From contig NZ_JAOBTH010000027.1 of assembly GCF_025215075.1 (NCBI RefSeq), positions 62,001 through 126,000 of the forward strand: 64,000 nt of DNA. The letters are read 5' to 3'. Every line of letters starts with the position of its first letter. Positions within the stretch are counted from its first letter, which is position 1. The translations under genes were made by a program, and so were the position numbers. Shown here piece after piece: positions 1-10,209 of the stretch. The notes below the pieces were generated by a model, which searched no databases, was not told where the DNA came from, and saw only the letters and a list, made by a program, of their open reading frames with translations. Origin of the DNA: Tenacibaculum haliotis. Lineage in GTDB: Bacteria > Bacteroidota > Bacteroidia > Flavobacteriales > Flavobacteriaceae.

Positions 1-845
1 ATGGTTGAAGATTGGTAATTGGCATGAAAGCTGTCACCTTTTACATCTAATTTAGTATTACCGCCATTATAGCCAAAACCACCATAAAAATTAATGATAG
101 GGAAGTTAATAGACGCAATTGCTTGTACTGTATATGTATTTAATCTAAATTCAGTAACTCCATTTCTAACTTCAATATCTCCATCAACATCACCGATAGT
201 GTAATCAACATTCATGTTAGTGTATGCAGCTAATAAAGAAACATGTAATGGTAGTTTATCTAAAGGGCCAAACCAACTAGTAATTTCTTTTTTAAGACCA
301 ATACCAAATAAACCAGCTTTTACATCATCAGATCCTACTTTAGGAACATAACGTACCATCGCTTCTAATTTAAAAGGCAATCCTAAACCTACCTGAATTG
401 CTGGTGCAGGGGCTATATTTACACCTTCACCTTTTGGCATTGTAAAATCAGTTGATACATCTATTCCATTTGATTTACCATTAAAAGTTAAGGTAGGTGT
501 ATTTATGTTATCTTCTGCAGCTATCGTAGGAGAGGTTGTGTTGCCATTAAGGTCAATATTATCTGATAAACCTAGCTTTGTTAAGTTAAAAATTTCATCT
601 TTAGAGGGAACAAAAGAGCCACTTGCAGCGATTGTTATATCAAATCCAAATTTTTTATGGACTTTAGCGGTATGGTACCAACCATTATTCATACTATAAA
701 TTACCCCTTTCATAGCAGGATCTATATATGCGTTTGTTAGTTTTGAAGCATCTTCTTTTGCTAAAAGAATTGTTTCTAATTCTTGTGCTTTTGCATTAAA
801 AGCTAAAGCGAAAACAGCTACTAATGATAAAATTATTTTTTTCAT
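1..845 (-). CDS. DUF6588 family exported protein (3' end outside window)
   Basis: The reading frame is open from the ATG at 845 to the window edge, so the C-terminus is missing. The first 20 or so residues (MKKIILSLVAVFALAFNAKA) form a Sec signal peptide with an AxA cleavage site. The rest is rich in Gly and beta-strand patterns (VGLGLPFKLEAMVRYVPK, GLFGIGLKKEI) and alternates hydrophobic residues like an outer-membrane barrel, which fits the DUF6588 family known from Bacteroidota. A TAnnTTTG element 22 bases upstream supports the start. Function is unknown; an outer-membrane protein is an inference. It lies downstream of gyrB on the same strand but is separated from it by a terminator, so it is probably its own transcript. 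Confidence 0.8.
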   Translation of the reverse strand, partial: MKKIILSLVAVFALAFNAKAQELETILLAKEDASKLTNAYIDPAMKGVIYSMNNGWYHTAKVHKKFGFDITIAASGSFVPSKDEIFNLTKLGLSDNIDLNGNTTSPTIAAEDNINTPTLTFNGKSNGIDVSTDFTMPKGEGVNIAPAPAIQVGLGLPFKLEAMVRYVPKVGSDDVKAGLFGIGLKKEITSWFGPLDKLPLHVSLLAAYTNMNVDYTIGDVDGDIEVRNGVTEFRLNTYTVQAIASINFPIINFYGGFGYNGGNTKLDVKGDSFHANYQSST

Positions 846-867
846 TTTACTAGGTTTTTATTTTCTA

Positions 868-875
868 CAAATGTA
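868..875 (-). promoter_or_regulatory. -7 element (TACATTTG) for the DUF6588 gene
   Basis: On the minus strand the sequence TACATTTG matches the Bacteroidota -7 consensus TAnnTTTG and lies 22 bases before the ATG. No TTTG is seen at the usual 19-20 base distance, so only the -7 half is supported. Confidence 0.45.
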
Positions 876-878
876 ATA

Positions 879-910
879 AAAAAGCTCAACCTTTTTAGAT
901 TGAGCTTTTT
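879..910 (-). terminator. Rho-independent terminator of gyrB
   Basis: Arms AAAAAGCTCAA and TTGAGCTTTTT (879-889 and 900-910) form a perfect stem with a 10-base loop, followed on the minus strand by a short T run. It sits 21 bases after the gyrB stop. Confidence 0.8.
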
Positions 911-931
911 AGTTTTATTTAATTATGATTG

Positions 932-2890
<1,959 letters not shown>

Positions 2891-2933
2891 TTAATTTGAA
2901 TAAACTTCCTAAAATAAAGAAAGTTTAACTTAA

Positions 2934-2941
2934 CAAACTTA
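2934..2941 (-). promoter_or_regulatory. Possible -7 element (TAAGTTTG) for gyrB
   Basis: TAAGTTTG on the minus strand matches TAnnTTTG. The -33 region is not a clear TTTG, so this is a weak call based on one element. Confidence 0.35.
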
Positions 2942-3088
2942 CGTTTTTTTAAGGTGAAATAAAAGGGTTTAAAAGAGTAGTAGTGCTTTTTTATTGTTTT
3001 TTGATAAAAATAAAAAACGCTTTAAAACAGTGTTAAAACACTTTATTGTTGATTTTGGTGTTTTTGCAAGGTAGTTGAAATGATTAAT

Positions 3089-3124
3089 AACAATAAAACC
3101 CCGCATAAGCGAGGTTTTATTGTT
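3089..3124 (-). terminator. Terminator hairpin after pyruvate carboxylase
   Basis: Arms AACAATAAAACC (3089-3100) and GGTTTTATTGTT (3113-3124) are perfectly complementary with a GC-containing apical part. It begins 15 bases after the stop of the carboxylase. Near-symmetric, so it may work in both directions. Confidence 0.7.
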
Positions 3125-3138
3125 GAGGTTCTATTTTT

Positions 3139-6100
3139 TTACGACAGTTTCACAACTAAATCTTCTGAATTTACCATTACTCCACCTTTTAAAACGATTT
3201 GTTTTATTGTTGAGTCTTCAGTCGCTGTAATTGTAGTTTCCATTTTCATGGCTTCAATAATAAACAACGGTTGGTTTTTTATAACTTTTTCACCTTCTTT
3301 TACTAAAATAGTAGATAGCATTCCTTGTAATGGAGCGCCTATTTCTTTTGAATTATTTTTATCCGCTTTAGCGTTAATGATTTTATCAATTTTTATGGAT
3401 TCATCTTTTATTTGAACAGATCTACCTTGACCATTCACTTTAAAATAAACCGTTACCATTCCGTCGTTATTTGGTCGTCCCACAGAATCTAAAGAAATAA
3501 GTAATGTTTTTCCTTTGTCTAGTTCAACAATAATTTCTTCGCCTCTTTCCATACCATAGAAGAAATTTTTGGTTGGTAGGTTTAATAAACTATCATATTT
3601 TAAATGTTTATTAAAAGCATCGGTAAATACTTTTGGATATAACTTATAAGATAAAAAATCTGTAATATCAATAGGTCTACTTAAATCGTTTTCAAATATT
3701 TTTCTGAACTCTGCGTATTCTTTATCAATATTTAAAGGTTCTATATGAGCGTTTGGTCTATCAGTATACGGTTTTTGATCTTTTAAAATTAGTTTCTGAA
3801 GATCTTTAGGAAATCCATCAACTGGTTGGCCTAAATCGCCTTTAAAGAAACTAACTACAGATTGCGGAAAAGAAATTGTATCACCGCGCTCTAAAACATC
3901 TTGTACCGTTAAATTATTACTTACTAAATATTGCGCCATGTCTCCAACTACTTTAGAACTTGGAGTTACTTTAACAATATCACCAAAAAGATGATTTACG
4001 TCTCCATACATTTTGGTAATTTCATGAAAACGATCTTCTAATCCTAATGCTTGTGCTTGTGGTTTTAAATTTGAATACTGACCACCCGGAATTTCATGTT
4101 TAAAAACTTCTCCTGAACCTGCTTTTAAACCAGATTCAAACGGATAATAATATTCTCTAACAGCTCCCCAGTAATTAGAATACTCATTTAAAGAATCAAT
4201 ATTTAAATTACTTTCTCTGTCATTAAATTTCATCATTTCTACAACCGAATTAAAATTAGGCTGTGATGTTAATCCTGATAATCCGCCAAGGGCGACATCT
4301 ACCACATCAACCCCAGCTTCAATGGCTTTTAAATAGGTGGCTGATTGAATAGATGAAGTATCGTGTGTATGTAAATGAATTGGAATGTTTATTTCCTGTT
4401 TTAATGCCGAAACTAATTCGAAAGCAGCATAGGGTTTTAACAAACCAGCCATATCTTTTATGGCAAGAATATGTGCACCAGCATTTTCAATGTCTTTGGC
4501 TAATTGCGTATAATATTTAAGATTGTATTTTTTGTTCTTCGGATTTAAAATATCGCTTGTATAACAGATTGATCCTTCGGCTAAACCATTTGTTTTATTA
4601 CGAACATGTTCTATACAAGGAGCGATGGATTTCATCCAATTTAAAGAATCAAAAATTCTGAATATATCAACTCCATTTTCCCAAGATTGCTCAACAAATT
4701 TTTCAATTAAATTATCAGAATAAGCCGTGTATCCAACTCCGTTAGAACCTCTAATTAACATCTGAAGTAATACGTTTGGCATTGATTTACGCAATAATTG
4801 TAAGCGTTCCCACGGATTTTCTTGTAAAAAACGCATACAAACATCAAACGTTGCGCCTCCCCAAACTTCCATACTAAAAATGTCAGGATTGTTTTTTGCG
4901 TATCCTTCTGCTACTTTTAACATATCAAAAGTTCGCATTCTGGTAGCTAATAAACTCTGGTGAGCATCACGCATTGTGGTATCTGTAAAATGAACTTTCT
5001 TTTCATTTTTTAACCACTGAGAAAATTTTTCTGGTCCTAATTCTGTTAATAAATCTTTTGTTCCTTTAGGGAAACTAGCATTTGCATCAAACTTAGGAAC
5101 GATAGGTTTTACGAATGTTTTTGTTGTGTCTATTTTTTTTACATCCGGATTTCCGTTTACAATAACATCACCTAAATAAGTAACCAATTTTGTGGCTCTA
5201 TTTCTAGGAGCTTTAAAAATAAATAAATCAGGTGTTTCTTTGATAAAATTAACAGTTACTTCTCCTTTTCTAAAAGTTTCGTGCTTTAAAATATTATCAA
5301 GAAAAGGCATGTTTGTCTTTACTCCTCTAATTCTAAATTCAGCCAAAGCTCTACGAACTTTTCTACAGGCGCCATCAAGAGTTCTGCTGTTTGCAGTAAC
5401 TTTTACTAGCATCGAATCGAAAAATGGAGAAATAACAGCGCCTTGATAAACACTACCAGCATCTAAACGAATTCCAAATCCAGAAGCACTTCTATAGGTA
5501 GTAATTTCTCCGTAATCTGGTTTAAAATCGTTCTGCGGATCTTCGGTTGTAATTCTACATTGTAGCGCATAACCATTTACTTTTACAGCTTCTTGGTTTG
5601 GTATTTTTATTTGTTGATCTGCTAGTTTATATCCGCCAGCAATAAATAGTTGAGTTTTTATTAAATCGATATTTGTTACCACTTCGGTAACCGTATGTTC
5701 TACCTGAACCCTTGGATTTACTTCAATAAAATAGATAGAATCATCATCGTCAACCAAAAATTCTACCGTACCAATATTATTATAATCAACTGCTTTACAA
5801 ATATCGATTGCATATTTATAAAGCGCATCTTTTATTGTTTGTTTTAAATCGAATGAAGGTGCAAATTCAATTACTTTTTGATAACGACGTTGCACAGAGC
5901 AATCGCGTTCAAAAAGGTGTACTGTGTTTCCGAAATTATCGGCAACAATTTGTATTTCTATGTGTTTCGGATTTTCCACAAATTTCTCTAGAAAAACAGT
6001 GTCATCACCAAAAGCATTTAACGCTTCACGTTTACTTTCATTAAAAGCTCTTTTTAATTCGTCGGCTTTTCTAATAACACGCATTCCTCTTCCACCACCA

Positions 6101-6591
6101 CCAGAAGCAGCTTTTAACATAATCGGATATCCAATTATTTCAGCTTCACTTAAAGCAACATCAATATTTACTAGCCGCTTTTCGTTACTTCTTATTACGG
6201 GAATATTATTTGCAACAGCAACTTCTTTTGCTGTGATTTTATCTCCTAAAGATTTTAATACAGATACTTTTGGCCCTATAAAAATAATACCATTGTCCTC
6301 ACACTTCTGAGCAAGATCTGCATTTTCAGATAAAAAACCATAACCAGGATGCACTGCATCTGCACCACTTTCTAATGCAACCCTAATAATTTCGTCAATA
6401 TTTAAATACGGTTTCAGCGGTGCATTATTTTCGCCTATTTGATAAGACTCATCTGCTTTATATCTGTGTAATGAATATCTATCTTCAAAGGTGTAAACAC
6501 CTACCGTTTTAACATTGATTTCTGTACAGGCTCTAAAAATTCTGATAGCAATTTCCCCTCTATTTGCGACAAGTACTTTTTTAATTTTCAT
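3139..6591 (-). CDS. pyc: Pyruvate carboxylase (single-chain, biotin-dependent)
   Basis: Carboxylates pyruvate to oxaloacetate with ATP and bicarbonate (anaplerosis, gluconeogenesis). Domain order is complete: biotin carboxylase at about 1-450 (VLVANRGEIAIRIFRA, the glycine-rich ATP loop KAASGGGGRGMRV, EVNPRVQVEHTVTE), carboxyltransferase at about 530-800 (DTTMRDAHQSLLATRMRT, metal-ligand region HLHTHDTSS), the tetramerisation/PC region, and a C-terminal biotinyl domain with EAMKMET, the Lys (about 1116) being the biotin site. At 1150 residues it has the usual full length of the alpha4 enzyme. It stands alone between gyrB and asnB. A promoter with an overlapping palindrome lies directly upstream (6621-6666), suggesting specific regulation. 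Confidence 0.97.
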   Translation of the reverse strand: MKIKKVLVANRGEIAIRIFRACTEINVKTVGVYTFEDRYSLHRYKADESYQIGENNAPLKPYLNIDEIIRVALESGADAVHPGYGFLSENADLAQKCEDNGIIFIGPKVSVLKSLGDKITAKEVAVANNIPVIRSNEKRLVNIDVALSEAEIIGYPIMLKAASGGGGRGMRVIRKADELKRAFNESKREALNAFGDDTVFLEKFVENPKHIEIQIVADNFGNTVHLFERDCSVQRRYQKVIEFAPSFDLKQTIKDALYKYAIDICKAVDYNNIGTVEFLVDDDDSIYFIEVNPRVQVEHTVTEVVTNIDLIKTQLFIAGGYKLADQQIKIPNQEAVKVNGYALQCRITTEDPQNDFKPDYGEITTYRSASGFGIRLDAGSVYQGAVISPFFDSMLVKVTANSRTLDGACRKVRRALAEFRIRGVKTNMPFLDNILKHETFRKGEVTVNFIKETPDLFIFKAPRNRATKLVTYLGDVIVNGNPDVKKIDTTKTFVKPIVPKFDANASFPKGTKDLLTELGPEKFSQWLKNEKKVHFTDTTMRDAHQSLLATRMRTFDMLKVAEGYAKNNPDIFSMEVWGGATFDVCMRFLQENPWERLQLLRKSMPNVLLQMLIRGSNGVGYTAYSDNLIEKFVEQSWENGVDIFRIFDSLNWMKSIAPCIEHVRNKTNGLAEGSICYTSDILNPKNKKYNLKYYTQLAKDIENAGAHILAIKDMAGLLKPYAAFELVSALKQEINIPIHLHTHDTSSIQSATYLKAIEAGVDVVDVALGGLSGLTSQPNFNSVVEMMKFNDRESNLNIDSLNEYSNYWGAVREYYYPFESGLKAGSGEVFKHEIPGGQYSNLKPQAQALGLEDRFHEITKMYGDVNHLFGDIVKVTPSSKVVGDMAQYLVSNNLTVQDVLERGDTISFPQSVVSFFKGDLGQPVDGFPKDLQKLILKDQKPYTDRPNAHIEPLNIDKEYAEFRKIFENDLSRPIDITDFLSYKLYPKVFTDAFNKHLKYDSLLNLPTKNFFYGMERGEEIIVELDKGKTLLISLDSVGRPNNDGMVTVYFKVNGQGRSVQIKDESIKIDKIINAKADKNNSKEIGAPLQGMLSTILVKEGEKVIKNQPLFIIEAMKMETTITATEDSTIKQIVLKGGVMVNSEDLVVKLS

Positions 6592-6620
6592 TCTTATTGT
6601 GGTGTGTTTAGAAAATAGTT

Positions 6621-6666
6621 AGCGAACATTCGCTATAAATGTAATAAATGCTGATGAGATTATCAA
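6621..6666 (-). promoter_or_regulatory. Promoter of pyruvate carboxylase with operator-like palindrome
   Basis: On the minus strand TTG (6666-6664), 20 bases, then TACATTTA (6643-6636) resembles the TTTG-N19/20-TAnnTTTG promoter with a one-base mismatch at the end of the -7. Immediately downstream, where transcription would start, is the perfect 14-base palindrome AGCGAACATTCGCT (6621-6634, arms AGCGAA/TTCGCT). A palindrome over the start site is a usual place for a repressor; the binding protein is unknown. Confidence 0.5.
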
Positions 6667-6721
6667 TTAATTTTTAAATTAGAATATCATAGTTTGTTAA
6701 CTATCAACTTAAAAACTAGTT

Positions 6722-8386
6722 TTAATACGCATCGTCATGTACGCTCATAATTGCTCTACCTGATGGTTCGTTCATGTTTTTAAAAGCCTCATCCCATTCT
6801 AATGCAATTTTTGTGCTACAAGCAACACTTGGCTCTTGCGGAACACTTAACGCAGCCGTATCACTAGGAAAATGGGCTTCGAAAATGGCTCTGTAATAAA
6901 ACTCCTCTTTGTTTTGTGGTGTTTGTATCGGAAATCTAAATTTTGCATTAGCCAATTGTTCATCTGTAACTTCCTTGTCTACTACTTCCTTTAAAGTATC
7001 AATCCAATCATAACCTACACCATCAGAAAATTGTTCTTTTTGTCTCCAAGCAACGCTCTCTGGCAACATATCTTCAAATGCTTTTCTAATCACCCATTTT
7101 TCCATACGTTCTCCGTTAATCATTTTATCTTTCGGATTGATGCGCATAGCAACATCTATAAACTCTTTATCTAAAAACGGAACACGTCCTTCAATTCCCC
7201 AAGCCATTAAACTTTTGTTAGCTCGTAAGCAATCGTACATGTGTAATTTATCTAATTTACGAACCGTTTCTTCGTGAAATTCTTCGGCATTTGGGGCTTT
7301 ATGAAAATATAAATAGCCTCCAAAAATTTCATCAGCTCCTTCACCAGATAAGACCATTTTAACCCCCATCGATTTAATAACACGTGCCATTAAATACATT
7401 GGAGTAGAAGATCTAATAGTGGTGATGTCATACGTTTCGATGTTGTAAATCACATCTTTAATAGCATCTAAACCTTCTTGAATAGTGAATTTTATTTCAT
7501 GGTGAATTGTTCCGATATGATCGGCGACTTTTTGAGCAGCCGCTAAATCTGGCGAACCTTCTAATCCAACAGAGAAAGAATGTAATTGCGGATACCAAGC
7601 TTCCGATTTATCGTCTGATTCTATTCTTTTTTGCGAGTATTTTTTAGCAATTGCTGATATTACAGAAGAATCTAATCCGCCAGAAAGTAAAACACCATAA
7701 GGCACATCACTCATTAATTGTCTGTGTACAGCAGCTTCTAAAGCTTCTTTAACTTCTGTAATACTTGTTTCGTTTTCTTTTACAGCGTCGTAATCTGACC
7801 AGTCTCTTTTGTACCATTGCACAAACTTTCCATCTTTACTAGACATATAATGCCCTGGAGGGAATAATTCAATTTTAGCACAAACACCTTCTAGAGCTTT
7901 TAATTCAGAAGCAACATAAAAAGTTCCGTTTTGATCCCAGCCAATATATAAAGGAATAATCCCCATATGATCACGAGCAATAAAATACTCGTCTTTTTCA
8001 ACATCATATAAAGCAAAACCAAAAATCCCGTTTAAATCATCTACAAAATCAACACCTTTTTCTTTGTAAAGTGCTAAAATCACTTCACAATCAGAAGCTG
8101 TTTGAAACTCATAAGAACCTGTAAGGTTTTTAGCTAATTCTCTGTGGTTGTATATTTCTCCGTTTGCGGCTAAAATTAATTTTTTATCGGCACTAAATAA
8201 AGGTTGCTGACCAGAAGCGGGATCAACAATAGCCAAACGCTCATGTGTCATAATAACTTTAGCATCACTATAAATTCCGCTCCAATCTGGGCCACGATGT
8301 CTAATCTTTTTAGACATTTCTAATAACTGAGGTCTTAAACTCTCAGAAGACTCTTTTAAATCAAACGCACATACAATTCCACACAT
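6722..8386 (-). CDS. asnB: Asparagine synthetase B (glutamine-hydrolysing)
   Basis: Makes asparagine from aspartate, glutamine and ATP. Cys2 directly after the initiator Met (MCGIVCAFD) is the class II glutaminase nucleophile, with HRGPDWSGIY and NGEIYNH following. The synthetase half carries the PP-loop LLSGGLDSSVISAIA (about residue 235) and the SGEGADEIFGGY motif (about 345). At 554 residues it is the length of the E. coli enzyme. It is transcribed alone, divergent from the riboswitch unit. The upstream region contains two A/T palindromes (8461-8506) that could be operators, but no clear promoter was found. Confidence 0.97.
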   Translation of the reverse strand: MCGIVCAFDLKESSESLRPQLLEMSKKIRHRGPDWSGIYSDAKVIMTHERLAIVDPASGQQPLFSADKKLILAANGEIYNHRELAKNLTGSYEFQTASDCEVILALYKEKGVDFVDDLNGIFGFALYDVEKDEYFIARDHMGIIPLYIGWDQNGTFYVASELKALEGVCAKIELFPPGHYMSSKDGKFVQWYKRDWSDYDAVKENETSITEVKEALEAAVHRQLMSDVPYGVLLSGGLDSSVISAIAKKYSQKRIESDDKSEAWYPQLHSFSVGLEGSPDLAAAQKVADHIGTIHHEIKFTIQEGLDAIKDVIYNIETYDITTIRSSTPMYLMARVIKSMGVKMVLSGEGADEIFGGYLYFHKAPNAEEFHEETVRKLDKLHMYDCLRANKSLMAWGIEGRVPFLDKEFIDVAMRINPKDKMINGERMEKWVIRKAFEDMLPESVAWRQKEQFSDGVGYDWIDTLKEVVDKEVTDEQLANAKFRFPIQTPQNKEEFYYRAIFEAHFPSDTAALSVPQEPSVACSTKIALEWDEAFKNMNEPSGRAIMSVHDDAY

Positions 8387-8628
8387 AACTTTTATATTTT
8401 TATTACCTCAAACAAATTGAGATATTTAGTTCTTATTTATGCTGCAAATAACACTAATAAGTTTGTATATATAAACAAAGTTTTTATTTTTAGTTTCAAA
8501 ACTAAACTTAAAAATATTTTTTTATATAAAAATGCAACCTACAGAATGATTTTTATTAAATAAACTTTCTTTTTTCTAAATGAGAATAAATATATACTTG
8601 TAAAATTTCATTAATTAATAAAACTGAA
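8387..8628. other. Divergent intergenic region asnB / riboswitch
   Basis: No gene is seen here. Very AT-rich sequence that must contain the asnB promoter. Two inverted repeats stand out: GTTTGTATATATAAAC (8461-8476, imperfect) and TTTAGTTT-ca-AAACTAAA (8489-8506, perfect). They are candidate operators; AT-rich composition makes chance palindromes likely. Confidence 0.4.
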
Positions 8629-8636
8629 TATATTTG
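8606..8636 (+). promoter_or_regulatory. Promoter of the cobalamin riboswitch transcript
   Basis: TATATTTG at 8629-8636 is a perfect TAnnTTTG -7 element. TTTC (8606-8609) lies 19 bases upstream, one mismatch from TTTG. Transcription would start around 8643, just before the riboswitch. Confidence 0.6.
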
Positions 8637-8649
8637 CAGCGGTTTTTCT

Positions 8650-8806
8650 TTATGTTTTTAAAGAAAATTAAAAGGGAATTAGGTGCAACACCTAAACTGT
8701 ACCCGCAACTGTAAACTTTAAGCCTAATTATTGGCTACTTGTTATGTTCTTACGCCACTGTTTTTACGGGAAGGCTATAACAAGATGTAAGTCAGGAGAC
8801 CTGCCA
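8650..8806 (+). promoter_or_regulatory. Cobalamin (B12) riboswitch
   Basis: Conserved blocks appear in the right order: AAGGGAATTAGGTGCAA, then ACACCTAAACTGTACCCGCAACTGTA, then the GCCACTG of the core near 8753, CGGGAAGGC (8768-8775), and the 3' B12 box ATGTAAGTCAGGAGACCTGCC ending at 8805. This is the standard AdoCbl/Cbl-class aptamer arrangement. The leader continues for about 140 bases to the ATG of the next gene with no strong terminator, so control is more likely translational or by a weak structure; that part is inference. The outer boundaries are approximate. Confidence 0.93.
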
Positions 8807-8945
8807 AAAAATATTCATTAGTTTTTACTTTCGGGATTAAAAGTAATTGCAAATAATCTTATACATTTAACTATATAACAATAAATTAGGTATTGATATT
8901 TATAGATGTATAATTACGTTTTTAAAATTTTAAATTAATTATAGA

Positions 8946-10004
8946 ATGACACGTATTTATAACGTAGTATTATTGTGCCTTGCTATGGCATTTTTTTCAT
9001 GTTCAGAAGATTCAAAAGAACCTGAGCCTATTTATGACAACTCATTTATTTTAACTTTTGAAAGTGATAAAACTACAATAGGTCACCTAAATGAAAAACA
9101 AGAGTTTACCCCTAAAGTATATGAATCTTTAAATGAAAATACAATTTCTTTTTCGGGGTTTGATAAACAACTATTTTTAGTAAGTCAAAATGGGCCTACT
9201 TATGTATCAAAACTAAATTTAGAGAATTTAAATTCAGAAACGGAAATTACAAATTCTCAGATAACAAGCCCCTCTTATTTAACTATGTTTTCTGAAACTA
9301 AAGGATTAATGATATCAACCGGAGGAAGAGGAAGAAGAAGAACTTACAATTTATCTTATTTTGATGTTACCAATGGAATAGGAGAAAAAATAGATGAAAT
9401 ATCAACTAAAGTTTTATACGCTAAATCAGCACTTTTAGTAGACAACAAAAATGTTTTAATAGCAGATGATAAAGAACTAAAAATATTAGATATAGATAAC
9501 AAATCTATTAAAGTTCAATTAACTTTTGAAGATGCTATTTGCGGAATTTTTAAAGACAAAGACAATATAATTTGGTTGGTCACAGAAAAAAGAACTGGAG
9601 ATGCCAAAATCATTAGTTTGAATACAGATTATTCGATAAAAGAAACAGTAACCGTAAACGACACTACTCTTAATTTATTTAAAACAAGCATGTTTTCTAT
9701 GAATAAGACAAGTAACCACATGTATTGGTCAGAAGTAGCTACAGGATTGGTGTATCGTTTTAACACAGAAACTAAAACTATTGAAGAGTTTGCAAATCCA
9801 TCAACTAACAACATTTTATTAACTTCTGTAATAAGAGAACACCCAATTACTAAGCAAGTATATGTATTAGGTTTTGAAGATTTTTTTGATACAGAAAAAA
9901 GTGTATTAATAATATATAATCAAGATAAAACTGTTTTTAAAACAATTAAAAACGTAGGAAACTCTCCTATAGACATTTATTTTTCAAATGTTAAATATGA
10001 ATAA
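8946..10004 (+). CDS. Riboswitch-controlled beta-propeller lipoprotein, BtuG-like
   Basis: A 352-residue lipoprotein: signal peptide with lipobox FFSC (Cys19) followed by acidic residues (SEDSKEPEPE-like), a pattern compatible with export to the cell surface in Bacteroidota. The body consists of repeated short beta blocks of about 40-50 residues (for example VLIADDKELKILDIDN, IIWLVTEKRTGDAKIISLN, HMYWSEVATGLVYRFN), as in YncE/DUF5074 beta-propellers. BtuG of Bacteroides is a surface propeller lipoprotein that captures cobalamin, and this gene is the only one directly behind a B12 riboswitch, so a role in B12 capture is inferred. No btuB receptor or transporter follows; the next unit is the trp operon with its own promoter. 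Confidence 0.7.
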   Translation: MTRIYNVVLLCLAMAFFSCSEDSKEPEPIYDNSFILTFESDKTTIGHLNEKQEFTPKVYESLNENTISFSGFDKQLFLVSQNGPTYVSKLNLENLNSETEITNSQITSPSYLTMFSETKGLMISTGGRGRRRTYNLSYFDVTNGIGEKIDEISTKVLYAKSALLVDNKNVLIADDKELKILDIDNKSIKVQLTFEDAICGIFKDKDNIIWLVTEKRTGDAKIISLNTDYSIKETVTVNDTTLNLFKTSMFSMNKTSNHMYWSEVATGLVYRFNTETKTIEEFANPSTNNILLTSVIREHPITKQVYVLGFEDFFDTEKSVLIIYNQDKTVFKTIKNVGNSPIDIYFSNVKYE

Positions 10005-10040
10005 CATTTTATAACAAAATGCATTTTTAATAAAATAAAT

Positions 10041-10071
10041 TTTGCAAACACAAAAACACTTTATACATTTG
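10041..10071 (+). promoter_or_regulatory. trp operon promoter
   Basis: TTTG (10041-10044), 19 bases, TACATTTG (10064-10071): a perfect match to the Bacteroidota TTTG/TAnnTTTG promoter. The start site expected about 7 bases downstream coincides with the ATG of the leader peptide at 10079. Confidence 0.85.
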
Positions 10072-10078
10072 CCGTATA

Positions 10079-10126
10079 ATGATGAAACAAAACAACATAT
10101 GGTGGTGGAACTCTCTTAAAAATTAA
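10079..10126 (+). CDS. trpL: trp operon leader peptide (15 residues, three Trp in a row)
   Basis: The short frame reads MMKQNNIWWWNSLKN and stops with TAA. Three consecutive TGG codons (10100-10108) in a 15-codon frame directly before a terminator and trpE identify it as the attenuation leader peptide. Ribosome stalling at the Trp codons when charged tRNA-Trp is scarce is expected to favour the antiterminator. The ATG lies only 7 bases after the -7 element, so the mRNA is probably leaderless or nearly so. No Shine-Dalgarno is possible in that case. Confidence 0.9.
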   Translation: MMKQNNIWWWNSLKN

Positions 10127-10196
10127 GTGAGAAGAAACCTATATGTATATATTATAAAGAAAAGGCTTATCTCACGATAAGCCTTTTTTGTTTTTT
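10112..10196 (+). terminator. trp attenuator (pause hairpin, antiterminator, terminator)
   Basis: The terminator is a perfect 12-bp stem AAAAGGCTTATC (10160-10171) / GATAAGCCTTTT (10176-10187) with loop TCAC and a T run to 10196. Alternative pairings are visible: segment 1 TCTCTTAA (10112-10119, inside the last leader codons) with segment 2 TTAAGTGAGA (10123-10132), and segment 2 GTGAGA plus CCT (10127-10140) with AGG plus TCTCAC (10163-10175), which overlaps the terminator 5' arm. This is the classic 1:2 / 2:3 / 3:4 layout. Folding energies were not computed. Confidence 0.88.
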
Positions 10197-10209
10197 AAGC
10201 ATAAAAAAA

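Noticed and set aside
3080..6310. Plus-strand ORFs opposite pyruvate carboxylase
   Set aside because: They lie antisense to a full enzyme and lack any domain or promoter.
5924..6310. A 128-codon plus-strand ORF
   Set aside because: It is the mirror of the conserved biotin carboxylase ATP loop, not a gene.
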